Source: Micavibrio aeruginosavorus
GTDB taxonomy: Bacteria > Pseudomonadota > Alphaproteobacteria > Micavibrionales > Micavibrionaceae
DNA: 45,373 nt
Direction of reading: 5' to 3'
Assembly (NCBI GenBank): GCA_016184045.1
Contig: JACPDM010000036.1
Coordinates: forward strand, 1 to 45,373
The notes beneath the pieces were generated by a model. The model searched no databases. It was not told the origin of the DNA and saw nothing but the letters and a program-made list of their open reading frames with translations. Shown piece by piece: positions 1 to 10,162 of this stretch; position 1 is the first letter of the stretch; the number at the start of each line of letters is the position of its first letter. A program made the translations under genes and the position numbers.

Positions 1-1
1 G

Positions 2-1540
2 AATAAGCCCGCGCAATATTCCTTAAGGACATTTTCCGGGGGACCAATCCCGTGGGTTAAGTCCTATAACTATAATTATGAGTGGAACAGCGGTTACAAT
101 TTCAAGGATGACGGATCGTCCAGCTTCACGGATCAGCTTTCGCTCAATGCCAGGGTCAAGGGGTTGTTCTTTAACAATACGCTTGATCATTCCAACACGA
201 CATTTGCAAACGGCGATGAAGAAGAGCTTTTTAACGGCGACTTTTCCGTGCGCGGGCGTGCCCTCAAGGCCTTGTGGCGCGCCGGGGTGGGGTATGAGAT
301 CAAGCCTGACAACGGCATCACGGATTACAGGCTGGGTGTTTCACGAGCCATCAGCAAGACGGTTCATGGCGATGCTTCCATCAAGCATGATACGATAGAC
401 AACTATACAATAGGCGAAGTCGCGCTGGATTGGGAGGGAGAGAAAGTCAATATCTCGCCATCGGTTTCCTATGACAGCGACAGTGTGATTGATGCGCAAG
501 TGTCGATGCGGTTCGGCCTCACGCGCGATCCGTACACGGGCGATATCCTGATGCGGGGGAAAAATGTCAGCGGCAAGGGCGGCGTTTCGGCAAGGGTTTT
601 TCTCGACCGCAACGGCGATAGCCTGTATTCCGAAGGCGATGAGCTTCTCGAAGGGGTTTCGGTCAGGGCGATACAGTCAAATCGTACAATGGAAACAGAC
701 AAGAACGGGGAGGTTTTTCTCTATGATTTGCCCGCCGGGGAATTGACGGATGTCGTCGTCGAAGAAGGCGGATCGATGGATGCTACATGGATTTCCGGCT
801 TCCCTGGCGTTTCCGTCCGTCCGCGTCCCGGCCTTGTATCCCGTGTTGAATTCCCCATTCATATGTCAGGAGAGATCGACGGGACTTTGTACGCCCGGAT
901 TTCATCAGAAAAGCCGCATCCTCTGAAAAACGTTCGACTTTCTCTGTATGATGAGAGCGGCAGGAAGAAAATGACGACGAAAACGGGCAATGACGGTTTC
1001 TATCTGTTTGAGTTGATACCTCCGGGAAAATACTTCCTGATACCAGACGCCAAGGATCTCAAAATCGCCCGGGTTCAGGGAATGGCGCCGCAGGAAATTA
1101 CGATTGGTTATGACGGCACGATCCTGTACGGCAATGATATTGTTCTGCCGTCCGGGAAGGGCGGCGGCCTTGATGTCATCAGTGCCGCCGAATTTGAAAG
1201 CGCAAACCCCGGCGCGGGGATTGCGGGGGCGAAAAACATTGTCCTTAATCTCGGGTCTTACCATGCGCCGTTGACGATGGCTGTGGTCTGGTATCGCCTG
1301 AAGCAAAGATACGATACAATTATCGGCGAATTGTCGCCTATGGCCCGGCTCGGTACGGACACGCCCGATGCCAAAAGCGGTTTTTATACGCTGCGCCTGA
1401 AGTATCCGGACGGCAATCTTGAAGAAGCTTTTAATCGCTGCCGCGCTCTTGCCGCGCGTGACGTTTTCTGCAGCGTTGAATATATTATCGGCGGTGAGGC
1501 AAAAAGCGCGGCGGCAGAAGGCTCTGCCAAGGGCGGGTAA
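2..1540 (+). CDS. Outer-membrane/surface protein (5' truncated by window edge): beta-rich barrel-like segment, SdrD_B/Cna-B-like repeats, C-terminal SPOR-like domain
   Basis: Reading frame is open from base 2 (NKPAQYSLRTFSGG...), so the listed start at 164 is internal. 'ARVFLDRNGDSLYSEGDELLEGVSVRA' resembles SdrD_B; 'NLGSYHAPLTMAVVWYRLKQRY...FNRCRALAARDVFCSVEYI' resembles SPOR. Confidence 0.75.
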   Translation, partial: NKPAQYSLRTFSGGPIPWVKSYNYNYEWNSGYNFKDDGSSSFTDQLSLNARVKGLFFNNTLDHSNTTFANGDEEELFNGDFSVRGRALKALWRAGVGYEIKPDNGITDYRLGVSRAISKTVHGDASIKHDTIDNYTIGEVALDWEGEKVNISPSVSYDSDSVIDAQVSMRFGLTRDPYTGDILMRGKNVSGKGGVSARVFLDRNGDSLYSEGDELLEGVSVRAIQSNRTMETDKNGEVFLYDLPAGELTDVVVEEGGSMDATWISGFPGVSVRPRPGLVSRVEFPIHMSGEIDGTLYARISSEKPHPLKNVRLSLYDESGRKKMTTKTGNDGFYLFELIPPGKYFLIPDAKDLKIARVQGMAPQEITIGYDGTILYGNDIVLPSGKGGGLDVISAAEFESANPGAGIAGAKNIVLNLGSYHAPLTMAVVWYRLKQRYDTIIGELSPMARLGTDTPDAKSGFYTLRLKYPDGNLEEAFNRCRALAARDVFCSVEYIIGGEAKSAAAEGSAKGG

Positions 1541-1574
1541 GTCCGGAGCTGAATTTTGGACAGGCGGCATAACG

Positions 1575-2231
1575 ATGCGCATTCTTTTCGTTGAGGATGA
1601 TAAAAATCTTGGACGGGCTACGGCGGAAGGCTTGAGGGGGCTCTTTGCCGTGGACTGGGTCACTTCGGCGGAGCAGGCGGAAGACGCGTTGGCCACGACC
1701 GCCTATGGCATGATGGTTCTCGATGTCAATCTTCCGGGCATGTCCGGGCTGGAATTGCTGGAGCGCCTGCGCGGCCGCAAGGAGCAGATTCCTGTTTTGC
1801 TCCTGACCGCGCGCGATGCCGTGCGCCACCGTGTAGAGGGCCTGAATGCCGGGGCTGACGATTATCTGGTCAAGCCTTTCGACCTTGACGAGCTTCTGGC
1901 TCGCTGTTCCGCCTTGCTCCGGCGGGCGCAGGGGCACGCGGAGCCCGCCATCACCGTTGCCGACATCGCCTTTTTCCCGGCCAGCGGCAAGCAGGAGAAG
2001 GGTGGCGCGCCGGTTATTCTTTCAGGCCGGGAGAAGGCGATTTTCGACGTTCTGATCCACAACCTTGATCATCCGGTCAGTAAGGCAAAGATCGAGGAGC
2101 GAATTTACGACTGGGCGTCGGAGGACATTGAAAGCAACACGGTTGAAGTGCATATCGCTTCCTTGCGCAAGAAACTGGGCCGCGATTTGATCCGGACAAT
2201 TCGCGGCGTTGGATATATAATCGCAAAATGA
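1575..2231 (+). CDS. OmpR/PhoB-family response regulator (QseB/PmrA-like)
   Basis: MRILFVEDDKNLG receiver start, VLDVNLPGMSG phospho-Asp, winged-helix end VEVHIASLRKKLGRDLIRTIRGVGYII. ATG at 1575 preferred over the ORF-track start at 1419. Confidence 0.92.
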   Translation: MRILFVEDDKNLGRATAEGLRGLFAVDWVTSAEQAEDALATTAYGMMVLDVNLPGMSGLELLERLRGRKEQIPVLLLTARDAVRHRVEGLNAGADDYLVKPFDLDELLARCSALLRRAQGHAEPAITVADIAFFPASGKQEKGGAPVILSGREKAIFDVLIHNLDHPVSKAKIEERIYDWASEDIESNTVEVHIASLRKKLGRDLIRTIRGVGYIIAK

Positions 2232-3543
2232 AAAAAGCGGGTTATTCTCTTAAGGCAAGGATTTTTTCAAGGATCAGCTTCCCTGTTCTGGTGTCCGGGC
2301 TGATTGTCGCTCTGCTGGCCGCGATGTTTGCCTGGAAAGAGATAGAGGAAGTTTACGATGCCCAAATGGCGCATACGGCGAGAACGGCAGCATTAGTTTC
2401 GACGATGAGGCCGAAAATTCGGATTCTCCGCATGGCTATGAACGGAAAATGGCTTTTCGAATCTGGCACGGCGGCACGCTCGTCCTGCTATCGGACGCAG
2501 CAGGGAATTTCGGAGATTTCCACGCCCCTGCGGGGTTTTCCGATCAAAAAATCAATGGAAAGCCGTGGCGATTTTTCGTGCTGGATGACGCAGGCAAAGA
2601 TCTGCGCGTCGAAGTTTCCGAGCGTTATGCGATCCGCTATGAACTCATCGGCCAGCTGATTATCAGCCTGATCGCTCCGGCGGCGCTTTTTGTCCCGGTT
2701 ATTTTTATAGTCGTGTGGTTTGGCGTCCGGCGCAGCTTGATCCCTATAGAGCGCCTTTCACGCGCTGTTGACGATCGCCGTCCTGACGATCTTGTCCCCA
2801 TACCGCCCGGCGACGCTCCGCAGGAGATATTGCCCTTGATCCAGGCAATAAATCGCCTTTTTATCAGGATTGCGGAGAGTTTTCAGCGTGAGCGTGAATT
2901 TACGGATCATGCCGCGCATGAACTGCGGACGCCGCTGGCGGCGATGAAAACCCAGGCGCAGGTCCTCATGAAAAAGGCATCAAATCTGCCTGAACTTGCG
3001 GGCGGCCTCGAAAACCTCAACGCCTCCATAGACCGTGCAACGCATCTGGTTGAACAGCTTCTTTCTCTGGCCAGACTGCAACACGAAAGTCTGCCATTCG
3101 CGAGGGTAAATCTCTCCTCGTGTCTGCGGGTCGTCATTGGTGAAATCGCGCCGATAAGCGCCGCAAAGGCACAAAAACTCACGCTCTCCATCGTGGACGA
3201 TATTTGTGTACAAGGGCATGAAGCCTCTCTCGCCATTCTGATCCGGAATATTCTGGAGAACGCCGTGAAATATACGCCCGATAACGGGGTTATTGATGTC
3301 CGGCTGGCGTCGAACGGGGCGCTGCGGATTGCGGATACCGGTCCGGGCCTGAGCGAGGCTGACAAGGAGCGGGCGTTCAAGCGGTTTGTCCGTATCGACA
3401 AGACGGGCCAGCCGGGCAGCGGCCTTGGCCTTTCCATCGCCGAATGGGTTGCCACCGCGCACCGCGCCCGGCTGCGCATGGAAGACAATTTCCCGCACGG
3501 CTTGACCGTGGTGATGGAATGGGAAAAGGGAGAATCGGGCTGA
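2228..3543 (+). pseudogene. QseC-like sensor histidine kinase, frame-disrupted near 2385-2405
   Basis: N-terminal TM segment in one frame (2228..2659); sensor, HAMP, HisKA and HATPase in another (2449..3543, open further upstream: ...ISFDDEAENSDSPHGYERKMAFRIW). ATGA overlap with the response regulator. Confidence 0.8.
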
Positions 3544-3623
3544 TACCGGGCGATTCTGCCGTCCGGTTGCCGTAAGTCCTTGAAATTTTTTATGGCAGTG
3601 CAATTTTACAGAGTGCAATTTTC

Positions 3624-3653
3624 TTGACGTGGCGCATCGCCGCGTGGTTTATA
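3624..3653 (+). promoter_or_regulatory. Putative sigma70-type promoter TTGACG-18-TTTATA for the DEAD-box helicase gene
   Basis: TTGACG 3624-3629, 18-nt spacer, TTTATA 3648-3653; implies a 5'UTR of about 175 nt. Confidence 0.5.
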
Positions 3654-3777
3654 GGCCCCAGCATAATGGTTTTGGGCCACATATTTTGGTTGTGCGACCC
3701 GCGATCTCGGCGACTTTTCCTCAGAATATGGAAGGAATGGAGTTTCCGGCATCAACCGCCTGCGAAACGCCATCAAA

Positions 3778-3798
3778 CGCACCGGGCTGTCCGGTGCG
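3778..3798 (+). other. Perfect 8-bp hairpin in the helicase mRNA leader
   Basis: CGCACCGG-gctgt-CCGGTGCG, about 38 nt upstream of the ATG, with no T-run. Confidence 0.5.
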
Positions 3799-3835
3799 TG
3801 TGCGCGCCTTCACTTTTGAGAAATGAGTACCGAAA

Positions 3836-5722
3836 ATGACCACCCCAACGATTCCCGCCAACACCGCCGGCGTCACATTCGCCTCCTTCAACCTGCCTGA
3901 GCAGCTGAATGCGGCCCTTGCCCGTATGGATTACACCACCCCGACCTCGATTCAGGCGCAGGCCATTCCCTTTGCGCTGGCGGGTCGCGATATTCTGGGC
4001 TCCGCCCAGACAGGAACCGGCAAAACGGCGGCGTTCTCTATCCCGATGATCGCCAAGCTGATGGCGGAGCCGAATGCGGCTGCGTTGGTTCTGGCTCCGA
4101 CTCGCGAGCTTGCCTCGCAGACGCTCGATGTCATCAACAAGCTGACCGCCAATAACCGCGAGATGCGCACGGCGCTGCTGATCGGCGGCGAGGCGATGGG
4201 TAAGCAATTCGACCAATTGCGCCGCGACCCGCGCATCATCGTCGGCACGCCGGGGCGCATCAACGATCACCTGCGCCGCAATCCGAAAATGCTGGCCTTT
4301 GTCAATTTCATTGCTGTCGATGAAGCCGACCGCATGCTCGATATGGGTTTTAGCGAACAAATCGACGATATTTTCGCCACCATCCCGAAAGAGCGGCAAA
4401 TGCTGATGTTTTCCGCCACTTTTCCGGACAGCATCATCAAGTTTTCGCGCAATTACCTGAACAACCCGGAGCGCGTCAGCGTTTCGGCGGAAAAGGCGTC
4501 GATGCCGAAAATCAAGCATGATGTCGTGCGGACAACGGACGGGGAGAAGTACACAAAACTCCTCGCCGAACTGGAAGCGCGCGAAGGCTCCGTCATTATT
4601 TTTGTGAAAACCCAGCACGGAACGGAGCGCCTTTCGAAGAAGCTCGATAACGACGAACATATGAATGTCGCCATCCACGGCGGTTTGCGGCAGAACCAGC
4701 GGGAGAAAGCCGTTCGCGCTTTTCGCAATCAGCGCGCGCGGATCATGGTCGCCACCGATGTTGCCGCCCGCGGTCTTGATATTCCGCATATCGAACACGT
4801 CATCAATTACGACCTGCCACAGGTGGCAGAGGATTATATCCATCGTATCGGCCGTACGGCCCGTGCCGGGGCCGAAGGCAATGCCATGTGCTTTGTCGTT
4901 CCGTCAGAGACGGGAAAATGGAATGCGATCAACCGTATTCTCAATCCCGGCTCCGCACCGATGCGCGGCGAGCGCGGTGGCGAAGGCCGCCCGAACCGTG
5001 GCGGATTCAAGAAAGAAGGCGGCGGCTTCAGGAAAGAGGGAAACTTCAAGCAGCGTGAGGACCGCAAGCGCTACGAGCGTCCCGACGGCGAAAGAGGTTT
5101 TTCAAAAAAGCCCTATGAAAAACGCGAATGGAACGGCGACCGCCCTGCCTCGGAAGGCCGCCGCGATGGGGGAAAACCCTTCGTGAAATCCCAGTCCGCG
5201 CCGCGCGGCGATTCGAATCGTGATTTCAGCAGGGGCAATGATCGCAGCGCGCCGACGGATCGCAACTGGAACGCCAAGGAAGGCCGTGGCAGTTATACGC
5301 GCCCGAAAGAATACAAGCATGAATGGCGCAACGAAGGCCGCAGCACCGGCGAGGGCCGCGGCGACGGGCGTCAGGACAATTACCGCGGCAAGAAAGACGG
5401 GTTCCGCAGCCAACCTCGCGCTGATAACGGCTATCAGGGGCGCGGCCCGGATCGCGGCGAACGGGATAACGCCCGCCGCGATGATTCGCGCAGCTATGGC
5501 CAGAAACCTGGTCCGTCCAAAACGTGGTTCCGCAGCGAAGATAAAGGCGACAGACCGGCGAAGCCCGCCTTCCGTAAGGACGGCGCTCATGGCAATGTCG
5601 ACGGTGCCCCGCGCAAGCCTAAATACGACAAACCTGCCGCCGCCAAGAAACCGTTCAAGTTCAAGGAGCACAGCCGCAAACCCGGCCGCGCCCATGGCGG
5701 AAAGGCCGACGCAACGGCTTAA
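3836..5722 (+). CDS. DEAD-box ATP-dependent RNA helicase with a long RG/K-rich disordered C-terminal tail
   Basis: AQTGTGKTAAF, PTRELA, VDEADRML, SATFP, HRIGRTARAG motifs, then about 240 aa of low complexity. Confidence 0.95.
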   Translation: MTTPTIPANTAGVTFASFNLPEQLNAALARMDYTTPTSIQAQAIPFALAGRDILGSAQTGTGKTAAFSIPMIAKLMAEPNAAALVLAPTRELASQTLDVINKLTANNREMRTALLIGGEAMGKQFDQLRRDPRIIVGTPGRINDHLRRNPKMLAFVNFIAVDEADRMLDMGFSEQIDDIFATIPKERQMLMFSATFPDSIIKFSRNYLNNPERVSVSAEKASMPKIKHDVVRTTDGEKYTKLLAELEAREGSVIIFVKTQHGTERLSKKLDNDEHMNVAIHGGLRQNQREKAVRAFRNQRARIMVATDVAARGLDIPHIEHVINYDLPQVAEDYIHRIGRTARAGAEGNAMCFVVPSETGKWNAINRILNPGSAPMRGERGGEGRPNRGGFKKEGGGFRKEGNFKQREDRKRYERPDGERGFSKKPYEKREWNGDRPASEGRRDGGKPFVKSQSAPRGDSNRDFSRGNDRSAPTDRNWNAKEGRGSYTRPKEYKHEWRNEGRSTGEGRGDGRQDNYRGKKDGFRSQPRADNGYQGRGPDRGERDNARRDDSRSYGQKPGPSKTWFRSEDKGDRPAKPAFRKDGAHGNVDGAPRKPKYDKPAAAKKPFKFKEHSRKPGRAHGGKADATA

Positions 5723-5745
5723 GGCACGGTCGATACGGCATGAAT

Positions 5746-6171
5746 TTACGGGCTCGGGGCGTTCTCCGGGCCCGTTTTCATGTCTGCGGGCGGCGGGGGC
5801 ACAACCTGCGGCGTTTCCATGTCGCTTGGCATCATGGCTTGCCAGCCTTCACGGAAATCCGTGCCGCAAACTTCGGATATGCCAAGGCCCTCCATCATGT
5901 TCTCGCACCTGATTTCACGGCAGGTCATTCCAGTCGCGGCAGCGCATTCTGCTTCTGTGGTATAGACCATCGGCCTTTCAGGCTGGGCGGAAGGTTTTGC
6001 GGGGGCTTTTTCTGCGGCTTCTTTTGAATCCGCTGCCGGTGAGATTGCCTGAATGGCGCGGGTGATGGCGGCTTCATCGTCACGCCTTACAGAGCGCGGC
6101 GGAATCATGAAAAGCGCGGCCAGCACGACAAAGGCAACGACAAAGGTCAGGATGACTTGAGTTCTGTTCAT
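5746..6171 (-). CDS. Hypothetical membrane-anchored/periplasmic protein
   Basis: N-terminal TM MNRTQVILTFVVAFVVLAALFMIP, Pro/Ala linker, Cys-containing C-terminal domain; fits between convergent and divergent neighbours. Confidence 0.6.
   Translation of the reverse strand: MNRTQVILTFVVAFVVLAALFMIPPRSVRRDDEAAITRAIQAISPAADSKEAAEKAPAKPSAQPERPMVYTTEAECAAATGMTCREIRCENMMEGLGISEVCGTDFREGWQAMMPSDMETPQVVPPPPADMKTGPENAPSP
5749..5778 (+). terminator. Intrinsic terminator after the helicase gene
   Basis: CGGGCTCGG-gcgttct-type loop-CCGGGCCCG followed by TTTT; overlaps the 3' end of the convergent gene. Confidence 0.6.
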
Positions 6172-6268
6172 GTTTTCCTCCCAGGATTTTAGCCCCGCTT
6201 CGTTTCATGATTTAAGATATGTCTGTCGCAGGCAAACAGGTAGTGTGAAATTTTTACGGAGAACGGGA

Positions 6269-6871
6269 ATGAAAATCTGGCCTTATGCGTTTATAACAAT
6301 TGTTATGATCTTTTCCTGGCCCCATTCTGGTCCGGCCCTGTCGGGGGAGGGCGGCACAGCTCATGATTTTTCGTTCGAGTCCATCGACGGAAGCCCGCTG
6401 CCGCTGGGCGATTTCAGGGGCAAGGCGGTTCTCGTCGTAAACACGGCTTCGCGCTGCGGCTTTACAAAGCAATATGCTGCTCTGCAAAAACTTTACGATA
6501 CGTATAAAGATCGCGGTCTGGTGGTTCTCGGCGTCCCGGCCAACAATTTTGCGAATCAGGAGCCGGGGACCGAGGCGGAGATCAAGAAATTCTGCGAAGG
6601 GGTCTATCGCATCACCTTCCCGCTGGCGGAAAAAACCGATGTGATCGGCAAGACGGCGCACCCCTTCTACAAATGGGCGGCAGCGCAGAAAAAAGGCGGG
6701 ATATTTTTCTCCACGCCGCGCTGGAATTTTCACAAATACCTGATCGCAAGGGACGGTTCTCTTGCCGGGTCTTTTGCCTCAACCGTGCCGCCGGAAAGCG
6801 TGGAGGTGGTGGAGGCGATCGAGGCGGCTTTGGCGAAGAGTTATGTCCCTTCTTCAAGCCCCGATAAATGA
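6269..6871 (+). CDS. Glutathione peroxidase family protein, probably exported
   Basis: VNTASRCGFTKQYAALQKLY, NNFANQEPG, RWNFHKYLI; signal-peptide-like MKIWPYAFITIVMIFSWPHSG. ATG at 6269. Confidence 0.88.
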   Translation: MKIWPYAFITIVMIFSWPHSGPALSGEGGTAHDFSFESIDGSPLPLGDFRGKAVLVVNTASRCGFTKQYAALQKLYDTYKDRGLVVLGVPANNFANQEPGTEAEIKKFCEGVYRITFPLAEKTDVIGKTAHPFYKWAAAQKKGGIFFSTPRWNFHKYLIARDGSLAGSFASTVPPESVEVVEAIEAALAKSYVPSSSPDK

Positions 6872-6902
6872 TCTGTGCAGCGCCAATATAAACGCTATCC
6901 GG

Positions 6903-8750
6903 TTAAGCCGCTCCGGCTTCACGTTCCTTGGTCGCTTTTTTCTTTGCGATTTCGCGGTCCGTGGGGTTCAGGAATCTCTTGCGCAGGCGCAGTGATTTCG
7001 GCGTGACTTCGACCAGTTCGTCATCATTGATATAGGCGATCATGTCCTCAAGGCTCATCTTGCGCGGCGGGACCAGAACGACCGCTTCATCCGCACCGCT
7101 GGCGCGGACGTTGGTCAGTTTCTTGCCCTTCAGCACATTGATGTCGAGGTCGTTGTCGCGGCTGTTTTCACCGACGATCATGCCCTGATACACCTTGTCG
7201 CCGTGGCCGATGAACATCGTGCCGCGATCCTGAAGGTTGAAGATGGCATAGGCGACGGCGTCGCCCTTATCGGTGGAAATCAGGGCGCCGTAACGGCGTC
7301 CCGCGATATCGCCCTTATAGGGGCCATAGGAGTGGAACAGGCGGTTCATTACGCCCGTGCCGCGCGTATCGGTCAGGAATTGCCCCTGATAGCCGATCAG
7401 GCCGCGCGAAGGCGCGCGGAAGGTGATGCGCGTCTTGCCCGCGCCGGAGGGGCGCATATCGGTCATTTCGGCCTTGCGCTGCGTCATTTTATCGACGACC
7501 ACACCGCTATATTCCTCGTCCACGTCACAGAACACTTCTTCATAAGGCTCCATCAACTGGCCGTTCTCGTCCTTTTTGAACAGGACGCGCGGGCGAGATA
7601 CGGAGAGCTCGAACCCTTCGCGGCGCATGGTTTCGATCAGCACGCCAAGCTGCAATTCACCGCGCCCGGCGACCTCGAAAGCGTCCTTGTTCTCGCTTTC
7701 GCTGACCCGGATGGCGACATTTGTTTCCGCCTCGGCCATCAGGCGCTCGCGGATCATGGTCGAGGTCAGTTTCTTGCCTTCTGTCCCGGCATAGGGGGAA
7801 TCGTTGACCGTAATGGTGATCGACATCGTGGGCGGATCGACCGGGGTGGATTTTACCGGCTCCGTCACCGCCGGATCGCAGATCGTATCGGCAACGCTGG
7901 CATTGACCATCCCGGCGATGCAGATGATATCACCGGCCTCGACCGTATCGACCGGAATGCGGTTCAGGCCCTGAAAGGAGAGCAGTTTGGTCAGGCGGAA
8001 ATTCTCGACGGTTTTGCCGTCCAGTCCCATCGCCTTGACGGCGCTGTTGACCTTGGCGCGGCCCGAGGCGACGCGGCCCGTCAGGCAGCGGCCCAGATAC
8101 GGGTCGCGGTCCAGCAAGGTTGCAAGCATGGTAAAGGGAGCATCGGGGTTCACGTCCGGCGTCGGAACATGCTCCAGCACCAGATCCATGAGGGGGTGAA
8201 GGTTTTCACGCGGCGCGTCGAGCGAAAGCGCCGCCCAGCCGTTACGGCCCGAGGCATAGACCACGGGGAAATCAAGCTGCTGGTCATTGGCGTCAAGACT
8301 GACGAACAGGTCGAAAATCTCGTCCAGCACTTCGTCCGGGCGGGCGTCCGGGCGGTCGATCTTGTTGATGACGACGATGGGGCGCAGGCCGCGTTTCAGG
8401 GCCTTGCCAAGGACGAATTTGGTTTGCGGCAAAACGCTCTCCGCCGCATCGACGAGCAGGAGGACGCCATCCGCCATGTTCATGATGCGCTCCACCTCGC
8501 CGCCGAAATCGGCGTGGCCGGGGGTGTCGATAATGTTGACCTTGGTGCCTTTCCAGTGGACGGCGGTGCATTTCGCCAGAATGGTAATACCGCGTTCCTT
8601 CTCCAGATCATTGGAATCCATGGCCCGCTCGGTGACCTGCTGGTTTTCACGGAAAGTGCCGGATTGCTGCAGGATGGTATCGACGAGGGTCGTCTTCCCA
8701 TGGTCGACGTGGGCGATAATGGCGATATTGCGGATATTCTGAACGGACAT
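6903..8750 (-). CDS. typA: Translational GTPase TypA/BipA
   Basis: [68 protein letters not shown]. Start at ATG 8750. Confidence 0.97.
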   Translation of the reverse strand: MSVQNIRNIAIIAHVDHGKTTLVDTILQQSGTFRENQQVTERAMDSNDLEKERGITILAKCTAVHWKGTKVNIIDTPGHADFGGEVERIMNMADGVLLLVDAAESVLPQTKFVLGKALKRGLRPIVVINKIDRPDARPDEVLDEIFDLFVSLDANDQQLDFPVVYASGRNGWAALSLDAPRENLHPLMDLVLEHVPTPDVNPDAPFTMLATLLDRDPYLGRCLTGRVASGRAKVNSAVKAMGLDGKTVENFRLTKLLSFQGLNRIPVDTVEAGDIICIAGMVNASVADTICDPAVTEPVKSTPVDPPTMSITITVNDSPYAGTEGKKLTSTMIRERLMAEAETNVAIRVSESENKDAFEVAGRGELQLGVLIETMRREGFELSVSRPRVLFKKDENGQLMEPYEEVFCDVDEEYSGVVVDKMTQRKAEMTDMRPSGAGKTRITFRAPSRGLIGYQGQFLTDTRGTGVMNRLFHSYGPYKGDIAGRRYGALISTDKGDAVAYAIFNLQDRGTMFIGHGDKVYQGMIVGENSRDNDLDINVLKGKKLTNVRASGADEAVVLVPPRKMSLEDMIAYINDDELVEVTPKSLRLRKRFLNPTDREIAKKKATKEREAGAA

Positions 8751-8893
8751 AAGGACTACACAATCAAAAAGGGTTGAAACGCGGGCTCTGTGTACCGGAA
8801 CGCCTTGAAAAAAGCCAGAAAAATATGGCCTGAAGGCGGCTGATCCAGGCATAAGAATGGCCCTGCAGGGCGTGTTTTCAAGGGTTTATGCGG

Positions 8894-9772
8894 CTATTTC
8901 AGCTTCGTCTTGGTCTGCGGGAAGGTTTTCCAGTATTCGCCTGTGCCTTTGCGGAGAACCCTGTCGCTGTCCAGAATCTCGAAAGGCGTGAATTGCGGCA
9001 GGGTTTTGTATTCCTCATAGAGCGGAACAAAGGGGCGCTCAAGGCACTCTTCGAACAGTTTTTCAAAGCTGTCGATGACGAAATAGGACGCCTGAAAATC
9101 GTCGATATAGTAGCCGGTGCGCAGAACCCGCTCCAGATCGAATTGCAGGTGGTTGGGCGAGGGGTCGTCGAGCGCATATCTTGCCTCCCCGTAGGACGAC
9201 ACGATGCCCGCGCCGTAAATCCTGATATCGTCGCCGTTGCGGATCAGGCCGAATTCGATGGTGTACCAGTTAAGCCGGGCCAGAAACTTGACGCCCTTGT
9301 GGGCAATCGCGTCCTGGCCAGCCTTGCCGTAGGCCTGCATGTAATCGGCATAAGCGGGATTGGTCAGCAGCGGCACATGGCCGAAAACATCGTGAAAAAT
9401 ATCAGGTTCTTCAAGGTAATCCAGCTCTTCCGGCTTGCGGATGAAATTCCCCGCAGGGAACTGGCGGTTTTCCAGCATGCTGAAAAACGGCTTGGAGGGG
9501 ATAAGGCCAGGAACCGCCACCACTTCCCATCCTGTCGCGGCGCGCAGGTTACGGTTCATGATCTCGAAATCGGGGACGCTGTCGGCGGAGAGGCCCAGCG
9601 TTTTCAATCCGGTAAAGTATTCGGAGCAAGCGCGGTTTTGCAAAACGTCCGTCTGGCGCGTGAACAATGCGCCCCATGTCGCGTGGTCTTGCGCGGTATA
9701 GTGGCCCCAGTTCTGGTCGATGATGCAGTCCTCGACACTTTGCGCCTGTAATACGGCATGCCCTTCGGCCAT
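8894..9772 (-). CDS. phhA: Phenylalanine 4-monooxygenase
   Basis: EPDIFHDVFGHVPLL iron-binding motif, WYTIEFGLI, IYGAGIVSSYGE. Confidence 0.95.
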   Translation of the reverse strand: MAEGHAVLQAQSVEDCIIDQNWGHYTAQDHATWGALFTRQTDVLQNRACSEYFTGLKTLGLSADSVPDFEIMNRNLRAATGWEVVAVPGLIPSKPFFSMLENRQFPAGNFIRKPEELDYLEEPDIFHDVFGHVPLLTNPAYADYMQAYGKAGQDAIAHKGVKFLARLNWYTIEFGLIRNGDDIRIYGAGIVSSYGEARYALDDPSPNHLQFDLERVLRTGYYIDDFQASYFVIDSFEKLFEECLERPFVPLYEEYKTLPQFTPFEILDSDRVLRKGTGEYWKTFPQTKTKLK

Positions 9773-9877
9773 TTTTTCCTCCCGTTTTTTCTCATTTTAG
9801 CGTATTTCCATCCCATTTACCAAAGGCGGCGGCCTGCGCTATGATGCGGGCATGAAAGGTGTTTTAAGGAAACTGCC

Positions 9878-10162
9878 ATGGAAATTCTCAAACCCTATCG
9901 TGTGCGCATTGATGCGCTGGATGACAGGATCGTCGATCTGCTGATCGAACGGATCGGAATTATTCGCGAAGTCGGCCATCTGAAGGCGCGGGAGAACATT
10001 CCAGCCGTCCTTCCCGACCGCGTTGTAGAAGTGCGCGAGCGCGCCGCAACGCGGGCGGCGATCAAGGGGCTCGACCCCGATCTGGTGCGGCAGCTTTACA
10101 CGATCCTGATCGATTACAGCTGCAACCTCGAAGAAGAAATAAAAAAAGAAAAAGCCGCGTGA
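9878..10162 (+). CDS. Chorismate mutase, AroQ class, monofunctional
   Basis: RIDALDDRIVDLLIERIGIIREVGHLKA...VYTILIDYSCNLEEE-type helical AroQ fold. Confidence 0.88.
   Translation: MEILKPYRVRIDALDDRIVDLLIERIGIIREVGHLKARENIPAVLPDRVVEVRERAATRAAIKGLDPDLVRQLYTILIDYSCNLEEEIKKEKAA

Noticed and set aside
5102-5695. Ala-rich minus-strand ORF opposite the helicase tail
   Set aside because: Produced by complementing Arg/Gly/Lys-rich repeats; no start context or domain.
6161-6175. Possible second SOS box GTTC-TGTTCAT-GTTT
   Set aside because: Second half-site is GTTT, and it lies over the start codon of a hypothetical gene with no repair link.
7203-8777. 524-aa plus-strand ORF antisense to typA
   Set aside because: Opposite a full-length, well-conserved TypA; His/Asp/Arg/Gly-rich composition typical of a GC-rich shadow frame.
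8860-8871. Palindrome GCCCTGCAGGGC between phhA and typA
   Set aside because: No T-run or loop expected of a terminator; short perfect palindromes occur by chance in GC-rich DNA.
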